64,000 bases of DNA, from the NCBI GenBank assembly GCA_963921195.1, contig OY992537.1:63228400-63292399 (forward strand), read 5' to 3'. Below the pieces are notes generated by a model. The model was given only the letters and a program-made list of their open reading frames with translations. It had not been told where the DNA came from and did no database searches. The position numbers were made by a program, and so were the translations under genes. Source of the stretch: Pegoplata infirma. Its lineage: Eukaryota; Arthropoda; Insecta; Diptera; Anthomyiidae. Every line of letters starts with the position of its first letter. Position 1 is the first letter of the stretch. Positions 10,731 to 22,019 of this stretch are shown piece by piece.

Positions 10731-10878
10731 AGTTCTTATATATCCGGAAATAATGGTCCCGGAAACTTTAAAATGTGTACTTTTGGTACTTTTTATAGTT
10801 GCTAAAATAATAGTCATATAAGCTTAAATTTTGAAATGTAGGATTATTCGGTGAAAAAAAAAAACATTATGCAAAAAG
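10731..10878. repeat. Satellite-like repeat, segment 1
   Basis: A unit of about 110-150 bp containing GGTACTTTTTATAGTTGCT and AATGTAGGATT, recurring at 11481-11613 and 13537-13975. It was once contiguous and is now split by insertions. Confidence 0.5.
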
Positions 10879-11480
10879 GGTGACAGGACATAATCCCCAC
10901 GGACATTACCCCCATAACGGAAATGGGGATTATGACCGAATTAATTACGGACGGATTATGTCCACTATACTAGTTGGTCATAATCCCAAAAATTGTATTT
11001 TTTTTGTCTTAAAAGTTGTTCTGCGTAGTCGGCCTTCGGCCGGGCTTAGGGATTACAAACTCCATGCATTAAACACACCCTCTCCGCAGAAAACGGGGAT
11101 TATGACCGAAATTTCTTTGGACTTAGTCCCCACAATATGAATGGGGGTTATAACCGAATAATTTTCGGTCGTAATCCCAACAGGGAACGGACATAGTCCC
11201 CATTGGGATTATGACCGTTTTAGAAACGGTCATAGTCCCCACAACTATTATGGGGGTTATGTCCGTGATGAATTCGGTCATAACTAGTATAGTGGACATA
11301 ATGGGGATTATGGCCATTTGTTATGTGGTCATTATCCCCATAAATCTGGGAATTTTGTCCGTTTTTTATTAGGATTATATCCAAATTATTTTCGGTCATA
11401 GTCCCCACACCATTATGAATTTGGTCATAATCCCATAACGGAAATGGGGATTATGTCCGTGGGGATTAAGTCATGTCACC
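10879..11480. mobile_element. MULE-like MITE, 602 bp, 9-bp target duplication
   Basis: Ends GGTGACAGGACATAATCCCC and, reversed, GGTGACATGACTTAATCCCC. A perfect 9-bp duplication TGCAAAAAG lies at 10870-10878 and 11481-11489, the length typical of Mutator-like elements. The inside is an array of direct and inverted GGGGATTATGACCG modules plus the palindrome CGGCCTTCGGCCG. The repetitive ORFs seen here are not genes. Confidence 0.75.
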
Positions 11481-11613
11481 TGCAAAAAGTACTTTTTGGA
11501 AATTCCGTTTCCAAGGGTAATAGAGTAAAAAGTGTAAAAAATTGTACATTTGTTACTTTTTATGTTTTCTGAAATAATGGTTCCAGAAACTGGAAGTTTG
11601 GAATACAGGATCC
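11481..11613. repeat. Satellite-like repeat, segment 2
   Basis: Continues the unit of 10731-10878 (CTTTTTGGAAATTCCGTTTC, GGATCC) up to the TA used by the next insertion. Confidence 0.5.
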
Positions 11614-11899
11614 TACACTCAAAAAAACACATTTTAAAATTACAAGAAAAACTTGTAACTTTTTTTGTTTGCTACCTCCTATTTGAAAAAATTTGCTAGT
11701 AATTTTACAAGATTTTTACCAATAATTTTGTAATTTTACATTGTTTTTACCAATAAAATTGTAAATTTACAAAATTTTTGACACGATAAAATTTACAAAG
11801 AGGTTTCGTTATTTTACTAGATTTTTTGCTATCTCCTATTTTACGAGAATTCTTAGTAATTTATAAGCTTTTTACCAATAGTTTTGTAATTTTACAAGC

Positions 11900-13292
11900 T
11901 TTTTATACCCTCCACTCTACACCATTTACAGATGTAATTTGAAAAAGATCAATTGTAATTCGAAGATTCTACTTGTAATTCGAAGATTCCATTTGTAATT
12001 CGAAGATTCCATTTGTAATTCGAAGATTCCATTTGTAATTCGAATACTCGAAGATTCCATTTGTAATTCGAAGATTCCAATTGTAATTTGAAAAAGATCA
12101 ATTGTAATTCCAAAAAGATCAATTGTAATTCGAAAAAGATCAATTGTAATTCGTAAAAGATCAATTGTAATTCGAAGATTCCAATTGTAATTCAAAAAAT
12201 ATCAACTGTATTTCCATTGATATTTTTCGAATTACAATTGGAATCTTCGAACTACAATTGATCTTTTACGATTTACAATTGATCTTTTACGAATTACAAT
12301 TGATCTTTTTCGAATTACAATTGATCTTTTTCGAATTACAATTGATCTTTTTCGAATTACAATTGATCTTTTTCGAATTACAATTGGAATCTTTGAATTA
12401 CAAATGGAATCTTCGAATTACAATTGGAGTATTCGAATTACAAATAGAATCTTCGAATTACAAATGGAATCTTCGAATTACAAATGGAATCTTCGAATTA
12501 CAAATAGAATCTTCGAATTGTAACACCTCGAAATATTGGTCTAGACCCCATAAAGTATATATATTCATGATCCTCGATCGATTTTAGGACGATCTAGCTA
12601 TGTCCGTCCGTCCGTCTGTCTGTTGAAAACACGCTTACTTTTGAAAGACTTTACGGAGGCTCCTGAAGTTTGGAATATATGTTGGGCATTTACCTGGTCA
12701 GGCTGGTATTGCAATCCAGCAAAATCGGTCCAGTGTTTCAAAAGTTATGAGCAAATGACTGAATTTCGGCAAGGGTTTTTCGTGAATTTACGAGATAAAA
12801 AACAAGATAACTTTCAAAAAGCAATTCTGAGGATGCTGAAGCCCGACATATATATTTGTTGCTCCCATGGTCTGGTTTGGTTTGAATTTCAGCCAAATCG
12901 GTCCAGTGGTTCAAAAGTTATTAGCAAATCCGTGAATTTCAGATTAACTCACCTTAAATTCACCTTAAATTAACTCACCAAAAAAACATTGGTAAGTCAC
13001 AAAAATATTTTACAACGTATTTTGTCACTCAAAAATATTTTTGCTTTAAAAAAAAATAAAAAATATAGTGGAAAAAAATTTTACACTCAAAAAAAATTTT
13101 ACACTCAAAAAAATTTAGTCAATTATTTTTTTTTTTTCAAAAATTAGTTAAAAAAAGTGTTTTTTTCACAAAATTAAATATTTTTAATCAAAAATGTTAT
13201 TTTTTTACGTTAGAAAATTTTGTATCACTTAAAAAGGACATTGTGGAGGGTATTCATAGATTCGGCCAAGTCGAATTTAAATTTTCTACTTG
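11900..13292 (+). mobile_element. Mini-me/DINE-1-like element, family 1, with an expanded palindromic array
   Basis: The 5' end TTTTTATACCCTCCACTCTA and the 3' end (GTGGAGGGTATTCATAG, hairpin GATTCGGCCAAGTCGAAT, CTACTTG) are both present, with the (TA)n/core/(GTCY)n block at 12550-12622. An array (11930-12525) sits near the 5' end. The ORF 12623-12973 is the conserved non-coding body of the element and also occurs at 25285. Confidence 0.75.
11930..12525. repeat. Palindromic tandem array of 20-21 bp units
   Basis: The left arm repeats AATTGTAATTCGAAAAAGATC and AATTTGTAATTCGAAGATTCC. Beyond a centre at about 12211 the same units run in reverse complement (GAATTACAATTGATCTTTTTC). Each arm is about 290-300 bp, so the whole array is one large hairpin-forming palindrome. 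Confidence 0.85.
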
Positions 13293-13536
13293 TTACCAAT
13301 AAAATTGTAAATTTACAGTTTTTTTGCGCAATTAATATTACAAAGAATTCTCGTGAATTTACAAGGATTTTGTTTGTAAAATTATCTTGGAAATTAGTAA
13401 AATTACAAAAAAAAATTGTAAAATTACAAAAAAATATAAATTTCGATTTGTTTAAAACAAGGAAAACTGTAAAATATTGGTAAAATGGGATTACGAGACT
13501 TTTCCTAGTAATTTGACAAAGTTTTTTTTGTGTGTA

Positions 13537-13975
13537 CAGTGAAATAAACATTCTGAAGGGGAATAAGTGTAGTTCTGGTACTTTTTATAGTTGCTGAAAC
13601 AATAGTCCTAGAAGCTTGAGACTTGAAATGTAGAATTCTTAGCTGAAAAAAAAAAATATTACGGAAAAAGCACTTTTTGGTAATTCCGTTTCTAAGGGTC
13701 GTAAAAGAAAATATAGTAAGTACCAAAATGTGTAATGTAGGATCCTTCGGTGAAAAAAAGACTCTAAAAAAGTACTTTTTAAAAATTCCGTTAAACAAGT
13801 GTAGTTTTTATATTTCCTAAAATGGTCTCCGAAACATCAAATTTGGAATGTAGGATCCTGAGGTGTAAAAAACTTTCTGGAAAAATCAATTTTCGGAAAT
13901 TCTATTTCTAAGATGTGAGAAGCTGGTAAAAGGTGTAAATTTGGTACTTTTTATATGGCAATTTTTTCGTATGCT
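13537..13975. repeat. Satellite-like repeat, segment 3
   Basis: Three further degenerate units marked by AATGTAG(G)ATYCT at 13626, 13735 and 13849, spaced about 110 bp. Confidence 0.5.
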
Positions 13976-14446
13976 TCCCATACTCAGCAAATGTAAATAA
14001 CACACACACACACATTCAGTGCTAAAGAAATCATAATTTATTTAGCAAATAAAAAAATCAAGAAAAAAGGAATAAAATATAAAATGACTTTGAATGTGTG
14101 TCCTTGACATCACATCACTATGTTGGAAACAGAATAAATATACAACAACGGCCAAAAGCTAAAAAGAAAGAAAACTTTGCTATTTTTAAGTCTTATATTA
14201 AATAGTATAGACAGGCGGAAAACAACAAAAACACACACACACATAAACAAACGAAGGAAAAAAGCTAAGAAAAATTATGGCGATTAGCTAAAGGCTCAAG
14301 TTTGTAGAGTAGAAGAAAACAAAACAACAAATATTAAACACCAGACATAAACAAAATAAATAAAACTTATTTTTTTTTGTAAATCTCTTTTACTTTTTGT
14401 TTTTTGATTCTTTTAGCTTTCCTTTCCACTCTCTTAAGCTTTCCAC
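13976..14446. other. AT-rich, CA-microsatellite DNA
   Basis: Short (CA)n runs at about 14000 and 14232. No coding or repeat boundary seen. Confidence 0.4.
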
Positions 14447-14792
14447 CAGGCATGGAAAATCTAAATTTTGAAATGGCACTAGAGTTCAACCAAAAAAAGT
14501 ACTTTTTTTTACAGTCGATGGTACTAAAAATAAATAATTCAAAATAAAAATTCTTAAACTGATGACATGCTTATCCAATTTTTAAATTTTTTTGAGAAAA
14601 GCTTTTGAGCTTTTAAAGCATTTTCAAATGAAAATTGGTTGGTTTTTGGATTTTTTTTTTGATTTGGTTGAACAAATGTTCGAAAACGTTTGGTATAGAA
14701 AAGGTACTAAATCAGTCACGGGGTTGTACGGTATCTAAGAGATAGAAATAGTACTAAAAAAAAGTACTAAAGTACTAACTTTTCCATCTCTG
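14447..14792. mobile_element. hAT-type MITE, 346 bp
   Basis: Ends CAGGCATGGAAAA and, reversed, CAGAGATGGAAAA. 8-bp duplication CTTTCCAC at 14439-14446 and 14793-14800, again fitting nTnnnnAn. The interior carries AGTACTAAAAA words. No transposase. Confidence 0.8.
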
Positions 14793-14800
14793 CTTTCCAC

Positions 14801-15435
14801 CATTGTTTATATTAAATTGTGTTGCTTTAAACAGAAAATTTGTTTGGTATTTAGTTCGTATTGTTATTGTTTTGGCCTCAATTTTCCCAGGAGACTAATT
14901 GCGAGCAAATGTTTGTTGTTGTTTTTTTTTTGGTTGTTGGTGTTTTATGATTTTTTTTGTTGTTTTGTTATGGCTGATTATCGACTGAAAACCACCAGTA
15001 ATAGCAACAACAACAACAATTGTAGCAACTAAAACATAGAAAGTGTGTATTTTAACACTAACACGCCTGTCAGTATAAAACCGCCCCTCTGCCAGGAGCC
15101 AAACAAACAACCAAACACCCCAGCTGTTCGGTCAAAAATTGCTGATAATGTGGTTGTTTTGACTGAAAAACACAACATTGTTGTTAATGTCCACAAAGTA
15201 CCCAGGGCTATTGTCGTTATAAACAACAATTTGATAGTATTGACCATATTTTATAGTCAATTTAGGGGGTTCAACAACTTTAAAGTTGTTTAAAATTTTG
15301 CTAAATTCATTATTTTATTTTTAAAATTTTTTAATATACCTAAAAAATTGTAAAATTACAAAAACAGTTTTAAAGTTTCTAAAATTGGAGTTACCAAATT
15401 TAATCGCTCCAAAAATTTCGATTAAAGTACCGTGT
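14801..15435. other. Unassigned sequence with weak coding-like composition
   Basis: 15045-15293 and its reverse (15029-15247) are open for over 70 codons and slightly richer in GC than average, but no motif or splice context supports a gene. Confidence 0.3.
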
Positions 15436-15446
15436 TAGTGATTGAA

Positions 15447-17258
15447 CTATGGACGGGCAACATGCTGAAAATCAGGGCAATTAACTCGAAGATAGGTGAT
15501 GGTGTAGCGAGGAAAGTAGTTTCAAGGGGCACACCACAAGGGGGGGGGGGTCTGATATCTCCTCTTCTGTGGAATCTTGTAATAAATGAAATCCTCGAGT
15601 CACTCAACGGAATGGGAATCAAGGTGGTTGCCTATGCTGATGACATTGTGATCCTAATCAGAGGTAAGTTTTTACCAACGATTAGTGAACTCATGGAATC
15701 ATCACTTAAGATACTCTTGACGTGGGCAAGGAACAACGGTCTTGGAGTCAATCTCTCCAAAACCGAACTCGTCTTGTTCACGAAAAGGACTAAGATAGAC
15801 AGGATTGTTCTTCCTAAACAAGATGGAATCACCCTAGAACTATCTAATGAGGCGAAATACCTTTGTGTAATCCTGGACTCAAAGCTTTCCTGGAAAAGAA
15901 ATACAGAGGGAAGGATGAAAAAGTCGTTATGTGCTTTTTAAACCTGCAGAAGAACTTTCGGAAGAAGGTGGGGTCTAAAACCCTATATTATCCACTGGAT
16001 GTATGGTGCGATAATTAGACCAATACTTACCTCTGGAGCCCTTGTGTGGTGGAAAGCAGCGGATAAGAAATCATATCTCTGCAACCTACAGAAGGTACAG
16101 CGACTGGCGTGCGTGGGTATCACTGGTGCTATTAGATCAGCACCCCAGGCCGGTCTAGAAGTGATACTAAACATTCAGCCCGTAGATATCTACATCAAGA
16201 GCACACCAGCAAAATCGGCTCTTAGGTTAAGAGAGTCACTAATGCTTAAGCAACGGTCTTGGGGACACTCGACCATATTAAGTATGGTGGGCGGGTCGGA
16301 ATTAGAACGAAAAACCGACTATATCTCACCGCAGACGAACTTTAATAGAAACTTCGAAGTCCAAATACCAACTAGGGAAGACTGGGCGGAAAACTCTGTT
16401 ATAACGGGGAATGCGATCTCAATTTCCACGGACGGATCGAAGATGGAGATGGGTACAGGTTCGGGGGTATACTCTGAATGCCTCGAAATCAGGGCCTCAG
16501 TAAGGCTCCCGGACAAGTGTAGTGTTTTCCAGGCCGAGGTTTTTGCAATTGACAAAGCCGCTCAGATGATTATGACAAAGGACCTAAGTCCTTGCGTCAT
16601 TAACATTTTTGTGGACAGTCTTGCAGCTCTGAAGGCCTTAGGGTCACACACTGTAAAATCCAGAATTGTTAGTAATTGTATACAATCCCTTCATCGAATC
16701 AGTCAGCACACAGTCAAGCTAATCTGGGTCCCTGGACATAGTGGAGTCGATGGTAACGAATTAGCTGATGAATGTGCAAGAAATGGCTCCGAGTCGGTGG
16801 GGGAACGTGTCGAACCTGATATCTCGGTTCCTATAGTGGAGTTGATGAACGAAATTGATAGGATATCAGAGAATAGGATGAGGGATAGGTGAATGTCGCT
16901 GACCACGTGCAGGATATCACGAACCATGTGGCCACTTTCAAATCCTAAGAGGACAGAAAGTCTTCTTACTTTTGGCAAACGGACGGTTAGCCTATTAGTA
17001 GGAGTACTGACAGGACACTGTATAATCGGCCAAATGACCGTTCGTTTGGGAATTTCTGACAGGGACTTTTGCTGAAGTTGTGGAGAGGTGGAGGAGGAGG
17101 AGTCAGTGAAGCACTTGTTGTGTGAATGTCCGGGTCTGATGAAACGTCGTCTAAAGTATTTGGGGCAACGATTTTTTGATGACCTATATTGCCCAAACAG
17201 TGTCCCTTTGACATCTCTAGCAGAATACCTTAGGGAATCGGGGTGGTTTGAGAGGTAG
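15447..17258 (+). pseudogene. ORF2 remnant: reverse transcriptase, RNase H and zinc-knuckle tail
   Basis: One frame runs the whole way with three internal stops: TAA 15939-15941, TGA 16890-16892 and TGA 17073-17075. It ends at TAG 17256-17258. RT motifs: RGTPQGGGGLISPLLWNL (two extra Gly from an 11-base G run at 15540-15550), then VVAYADDIVIL with the catalytic YADD, then VNLSKTELVLF and KYLCVILDSKLSW. RNase H: ISTDGSKMEMGTGSG (Asp), SVFQAEVFAIDKA (Glu), NIFVDSLAALKAL (Asp), LIWVPGHSGVDGNELADE (His, Asp). The tail has TGHCIIGQM and SCGEVEEEESVKHLLCEC. The two TGA codons sit where Trp/Arg codons would be expected, as single transitions would give. The copy is inactive and 5'-truncated. Confidence 0.88.
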
Positions 17259-17372
17259 AATTTTGTATATCAGAGGGGAGTAGGGAGACAACTTTAGGGG
17301 AATCACAATGTGCCTTATGGTCTCCGAGTGAATTCGCCAAATTGGCGGACGCCCATCCAACCTAACCTAACC
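15447..17372 (+). mobile_element. Second 5'-truncated non-LTR retrotransposon (RT + RNase H)
   Basis: An 11-bp duplication TAGTGATTGAA flanks it (15436-15446 and 17373-17383). It carries the reverse transcriptase from the middle of the domain, RNase H, the C-terminal cysteine region and a 3' UTR ending CCAACCTAACCTAACC. It is related to, but distinct from, the copy at 4235: the 3' UTRs share the CGCCCATC-type segment before the CCTAA tail. Confidence 0.88.
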
Positions 17373-17385
17373 TAGTGATTGAAAA

Positions 17386-17430
17386 AGTTTCAAATGAAAA
17401 AAAAGTTTATTCTAGTTCGAGGTCAGTTAT
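17386..17430 (+). repeat. Repeat Y, left fragment
   Basis: TTTATTCTAGTTCGAGGTCAG, broken by the mini-me that follows. Right part at 18261. Confidence 0.55.
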
Positions 17431-18260
17431 TTTTATACCCTACACCACTATGTGGTACAGGGTACATTGAGTTTGTGCTGATGTTTGTAACTACCCGAAA
17501 TATTGGTCCTAGACATACCTTCAAGTATAGCGATCGACTCAGAATTACTTTTTGAGTCGATTTGGCGATGTCCATCCGTCCGTCTGTCCGCCCGTCCGTC
17601 CGTCCGTCCCTCCGTCTGTCCATCTATCGGTTTAAGAACGATACAGGTCGCAATTTTCAATCAATTAACTTGAAATTTGAAACTTAAGCATCTTTTGGCC
17701 CAAGAACGAAGCCTATTGAAATTGGAGAACATCGGTCCATGTTAAGACCTAGCCTCCAGACAAACGCCCCCTTTGGATTCGGCCTAATGACTCTAATGAC
17801 CGTATTATAACAGATATCGCTTTGAAATTTGTGTATGCATAAATCATCATTCCAAATTTCAAAGGAATCGGATCAGTCCTTCTGGTAGTCCCCATACAAG
17901 CCACCGATATTCACATAATTCCCTTAAAATTCATAAAAATGAAAATATTTGATAAAAATTTTATTTTTAGGTGTTAAAAGTGTACTTTAGTTACCTAATC
18001 AAATCGGAATATAATTGGACCATTTTTGGACTTAGTCCCCCATATAAAAATTTCGACCGATATTCAGTTAAATCGGTCTATTGACAAAAAATAAACCAAT
18101 TCCACTAAAATTTGATCTCTGTGTGTTTTCTACACTAAATAAATATCTAACAAAAGACAGATCCAATCGGTTCATGTTTGGAGTTGGGACCCATTTTCTG
18201 GAAAGCACTGCTGTAGGGTATCATATAGTCGGTCTTGACCGACTATAACTTTCTTACTTG
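17431..18260 (+). mobile_element. Mini-me-like element, family 2, full length
   Basis: 5' TTTTTATACCCTACACCACT. (GTCY)n tract at 17571-17620. 3' subterminal GCTGTAGGGTATCATATAG, hairpin AGTCGGTCTTGACCGACT and TTACTTG end. The subterminal ATACCCTACA/TGTAGGGTAT pair and the terminal hairpin match the layout described for DINE-1/Helentron-derived elements. Confidence 0.8.
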
Positions 18261-18350
18261 TTTTTGTTATAAATTAACATAACAAATACTTATGTTTACT
18301 TTGCACTCTCTCTCTTGCAATATTCTCCCAACAAATGGGTACTCATAATT
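18261..18350 (+). repeat. Repeat Y, right fragment
   Basis: AAATTAACATAACAAATACT, TTTACTTTGCACTC and TATTCTCCCAACAAAT blocks. Confidence 0.55.
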
Positions 18351-18464
18351 TTTTTTTGTAATAGAGATCCAATATTTCGAGGTGTTACAAAGAGAATTAC
18401 AAACTTATATATCCCTATCACGAGAGTGGAGGGGATTACAAATTAATTATTTGTTTACCCTTTA

Positions 18465-18610
18465 GTTCTGCAATGAAAAAGGTTTATTTTAGTTCGAAGT
18501 CATTTATTTTTCCCTTTAAAATAACAAGTGCTTATATTTACTTTACTTTCTCTATTAGGATATTTTCCCAACAAATACTCATAGAGTTTCTGCTTTAAAA
18601 AAATTGGTAA
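18465..18610 (+). repeat. Repeat Y, second copy
   Basis: A nearly whole unit: AATGAAAAAGGTTTATTTTA, TTCGAAGTCATTTATTTTTC, TTTACTTTACTTTCTCTATT, ACTCATAGAGTTTCTGCTTT. Confidence 0.65.
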
Positions 18611-18662
18611 TTTTCAGAATATTACCCATTATCATTATTCATTATGTTTGGATGTAATACTA

Positions 18663-18893
18663 CACTCAAAATAATTCTACAGTAAAGGGTTTAGTAAGTG
18701 ATGTTGTACAAAAAACTACTAATTAGTTACTAATTTTAGTATCTTCAAAGTACTAAAATTAGTAATTTTTACTGGTTTTGAATAATATTAGTAAAAAATT
18801 TTAGTATTGGTTACCAATTTCTGCACTAGGTCCTTTTGAACTAAAATTTAGTTAAATTTTTAGTATTGAATACCCACGTTTTTTTTTTGGGTG
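18663..18893. mobile_element. Small TA-TSD MITE (S-like), 231 bp
   Basis: CACTCAAAATAATTC at left, TTTTTTTTTGGGTG at right, TA at 18661-18662 and 18894-18895. The interior is inverted copies of ACTAAAATTAGTAA. Confidence 0.7.
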
Positions 18894-18895
18894 TA

Positions 18896-19568
18896 GTCAA
18901 ATTTCGAAAATTTGAGGATTTTTTAATACACGTAATGCTTCTTTACGGTTAAAACCTCAGTGTTTTGACCCCATTCTCCTGTTGAGGAACAACGACTAAA
19001 CTTATTGCAAGATTTATTTCACCATTCGATTCTACGGTTATTTCAAACTTATAATCTTGTTGCCATAACACTTTATTAGAGCAGCTTTCCAAGAGTTGCT
19101 AATACTTACTTTCAATAAAATTAATTTTCTTCAATTTTAAAAATTTCCCCCATGTAATCCTGACAAATGCACTATTTAACTAAAGCAAAATTTATGAAAT
19201 TTCAAATAAATTATTAAGAAAAACATTTTTATAAAATTTATGTTTTACACGTAGAATAGAAATTAATTTATCTTTGATAATTACTAACTTGTCCAAAAGT
19301 AACCCCAACAAATAAACAAAAAAAAAAAAAAAATATTTTACACAAAAAACCAAAAGAAAAAACTTTACCATACAAAATGGCTAGAACAATACTGTATTGA
19401 GTAAATATTTATAGTAGAGTGGGCTGAAAAATCAATATTTATAAAATGGAAAAAAATTTACCACAGTAAAATTTACGGAGTAAATAATAATTTGAGGATA
19501 ACAACACGAATTAGTTTCTTGAATGACGCAAAAAAAAAAGAAAGTAGACTACGGGTAGATCAAAACCA
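18896..19568. other. AT-rich DNA, nothing recognised
   Basis: No ORF or repeat boundary supported. Confidence 0.35.
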
Positions 19569-20576
19569 CACTAAAAAAAAACTGTAATTTTAGCAAAAAA
19601 AAGCTTGTAAACCTACAAGAAAATTTGCTGGTATCGGTCTAGGACCCCATAAATATCGGTCTAGGACCCCATGAATATCGGTCTAGGACCCCATAAAGTA
19701 TATATATTATTGATCAGTGATCCATTCTAAGACATTCTACCGATGTCCGTCTGTCCGTCCGTCCGTCTGTCCGTCTGTGGAAGACACGATACAGTCGAAA
19801 GTAAAAGAGCTAGACTCCTGAAATTTGGCACGAATATGTCTTATGGTATTAAACTGGTTAAGTTCGAACATGGGCAAAATCGGATCAGGGGGAAAAAAGT
19901 TCCCCTCTTAAAAACTAAACCAACCACTAAAAAAACTAAATTTTTTATAGGTTTTTTGTACGTCATAGTTTTTGATCCAAAATTTTTGTCCGTTTCACTC
20001 CACCGTGCTTAGTTTTTAAGATACTTGATTTTAGGGCCCACTGGGGGTTTTGGGAATTAAAAAACTCGATAACTTCAAAAATATTACTCGGAGAGCTTTT
20101 GGTTATTTTGCGGTCTTATTCTACGTGTTGAGGGATACAAAAATGTCTTGGGACTTTTTGTTGTGTCGGCAATATTTACCGAGATATGAGCATTTTAAAA
20201 TTTTCGGGAATGCTTACTTTTTTTGATCCAAAGTTAAGACCCATTAGGGTCCACACATGTGAAGAGAACCGGTCTCCATTTTGCTCTATCTGGCTTAGTT
20301 TCCGAGATAGCGCCGTTTTAAGTTTTCTTAAAAAACAAAATTACAATTTATTTTTGCTAATATTAGCAAAAAAGCTGTTAAAAATTTGGTCAACTCAATT
20401 TTAAATTTAGCAAAAAAATTAGTTAACATTTTGTTTAAAATTGCTAATGCGCTAAATGAAGTTTACAAGATAGTTTTGCTAACATGCTAATCTCAACTTA
20501 AAATTTGCTAAAGGTTAGCTTACTAGCATTAGCAAAAAAAAAAATTAGTAAATCTACTAAAGTATTATTTTGAGTG
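19569..20576. mobile_element. S-like element with CA duplication, interrupted by a mini-me
   Basis: CACTAAAAAAAAACTG left, TATTATTTTGAGTG right, CA on each side (19567-19568, 20577-20578). The interior has TTTTAGCAAAAAAAGCTTG and GCTAATATTAGC words. A related copy starts at 63909. Confidence 0.6.
19632..20345 (+). mobile_element. Mini-me-like element, family 3
   Basis: It begins with a 22-bp unit (TATCGGTCTAGGACCCCATA) repeated three times (19632-19698), then (TA)n, the TCAGTGATCCATTCTAAGAC core and (GTCY)n at 19745-19780, followed by the conserved body (GGAAGACACGATACAGTCG, CTCCTGAAATTTGGCACG). The ORF 19743-20012 is repeat body, not a gene. Confidence 0.65.
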
Positions 20577-20666
20577 CAGGCACGGATTCACGGGTGAAAT
20601 AGGAAATCCCCGCAACCGAATTTGAAAAAAAGGAAATTAGAAAAACAAAGGAAAGGAGAAAAGTTA

Positions 20667-20950
20667 GAGTATCCAAAAAACCGCCGTTTTTCGAAAAATC
20701 TAAAATTTATAAAACCGGTTTCGGTTTTTATAGGTTTATTGATAATTTAAGATTTTTATTTAAAAAAAAAACGAAATAGGTTAATTAAATAAAAGAAAAT
20801 AAGATGCAAAATTGCTGTTTATTTATAAAAAAAAAAAATAAACAGGTTAAACCGACCTAAAAACACCGGTTTTAGAATAACCGAATTTGAATAAAAACCG
20901 AAACCGGCAGGGTTTTTGAAAATGAAACCGGTTTTCGGTTTTGGATACTC
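20667..20950. mobile_element. TA-flanked palindromic MITE, GAGTATCC ends
   Basis: GAGTATCCAAAAAACCG left and GAGTATCCAAAACCGAAAA reversed right, TA on each side (20665-20666, 20951-20952). The interior repeats AACCGGTTT motifs. Confidence 0.7.
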
Positions 20951-21061
20951 TAAGAGGTGGGAAGAGGGGGGAAAGGAAGAAGGGAATAACAATTTGTTTA
21001 TAGGAAAAATCTGAGAATTTTTTTGTAGGCAAATCTTACAAGGGAAGTATTTCAACCCTTA

Positions 21062-21643
21062 CCACTCACAAAAAAAAACCTTGTAAAATGACAATAAAAA
21101 TTTGTTATTTTATTTGTTTCTACCTCCTATTTGACAAGAATGCCTAGTAATTTTACAATCTTTTTACTAATAATTTTGTAATTTTATAAGGTTTTTACCA
21201 ATAAAATTGTTAATTTTCAACTTTTTTGACACGATAAAATTTACAAGTAGTGCTCGTAACTTTACTAGATTTTTTGCTACCTCATATTTTATGAGAATTC
21301 CTAGTAAAAATTACGAACTTTTTTGTAACTTTACATGATTTTTATCAATAAAATTGTAAATTTAGTCGTGACTTTACTAGATTTTTTGCTACCTCATAGT
21401 TTATAAGAATTCCTAGTAAAAATAACGAACTTTTTTGTAACTTTACAAGATTTTTACCAATAAAACTGTAAATTTACAAGCTTTTTGTCGAATACATTTA
21501 CTACATTTTTTTATAAATTTGCTTTGAAAATTTGAATTTCAATTAAAAATTTTTTGTTAAAAAACAAGGAAAACTGTCAAATATTGGTAAAATAGGATTA
21601 CGAAACTTTTTCTAGTAAATTGACAGGGTTTTTTTTTCGTGTG
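21062..21643. mobile_element. Family S element, copy 2
   Basis: CCACTCACAAAAAAAAACC left, GGTTTTTTTTTCGTGTG right, TA flanks (21060-21061, 21644-21645). The body has repeated TTTTTACCAATAAAATTGTA and TAGATTTTTTGCTACCTC. Confidence 0.7.
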
Positions 21644-21664
21644 TATAAAAGACGCGATTTTAAG

Positions 21665-22016
21665 GTTGGGGTGTCTCGGCTTATCGGCCATATCAGTATT
21701 TAAAAACTTCGTTGTCCCCTTGAGAAACAAAAATACGTCTCGACTTAAATTTAATAAAGATTATTTCGTATTCATATGGATGTCGTAGGTCTATGTCTTC
21801 ATGAAAAAAAAAAATATTCAACGAAGGCGAATTTTTACAATGTTATGCCACCATTGGATAGGCATTAAAAAAGCGTTTCTTTTCATATGGAAACATCATA
21901 TAGTTTCTTAGAAAGAAATGGCTGAAAGTCCAAAAAACGACTTTTTCGCCATTTTTTGACTCATGTTTTTAAACTTCTAAATCCCCGATATGACCGATAA
22001 GCCGAGACACCCCAAC
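21665..22016. mobile_element. Palindromic MITE, GTTGGGGTGTCTCGG ends (family U)
   Basis: Left GTTGGGGTGTCTCGGCTTAT is matched in reverse complement at the right end for about 30 bp. Conserved GATATGGCC/GACATCC flanking words. A second, partial copy lies at about 60255-60380. No clear target duplication. Confidence 0.6.
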
Positions 22017-22019
22017 ATT

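Larger units (their letters stand above)
11616..13534. mobile_element. TA-TSD element with CACTCAAAAAA ends (family S, copy 1)
   Basis: Left CACTCAAAAAAAC, right GTTTTTTTTGTGTG, TA on both sides (11614-11615, 13535-13536). Arms consist of degenerate repeats of TTACAAGATTTTTACCAATAA. The copy is split by the mini-me at 11900-13292. It is a non-autonomous element of unknown superfamily, with TA duplications as in Tc1/mariner. Confidence 0.7.

Noticed and set aside
10880..11408. Overlapping ORFs rich in GHNPHG/ITDITPII
   Set aside because: Translations of the GGGGATTATGACCG modules in several frames. No codon bias or start context.
12623..12973. 116-codon ORF, and its likeness at 25285-25626
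   Set aside because: Conserved between mini-me copies as DNA. The copies at 44731 and 54211 have different frames and stops, so the conservation is repeat ancestry, not coding.
15029..15293. Possible small gene on either strand
   Set aside because: Open in both directions with no motif, splice sites or homology I can recognise. Left as unassigned.
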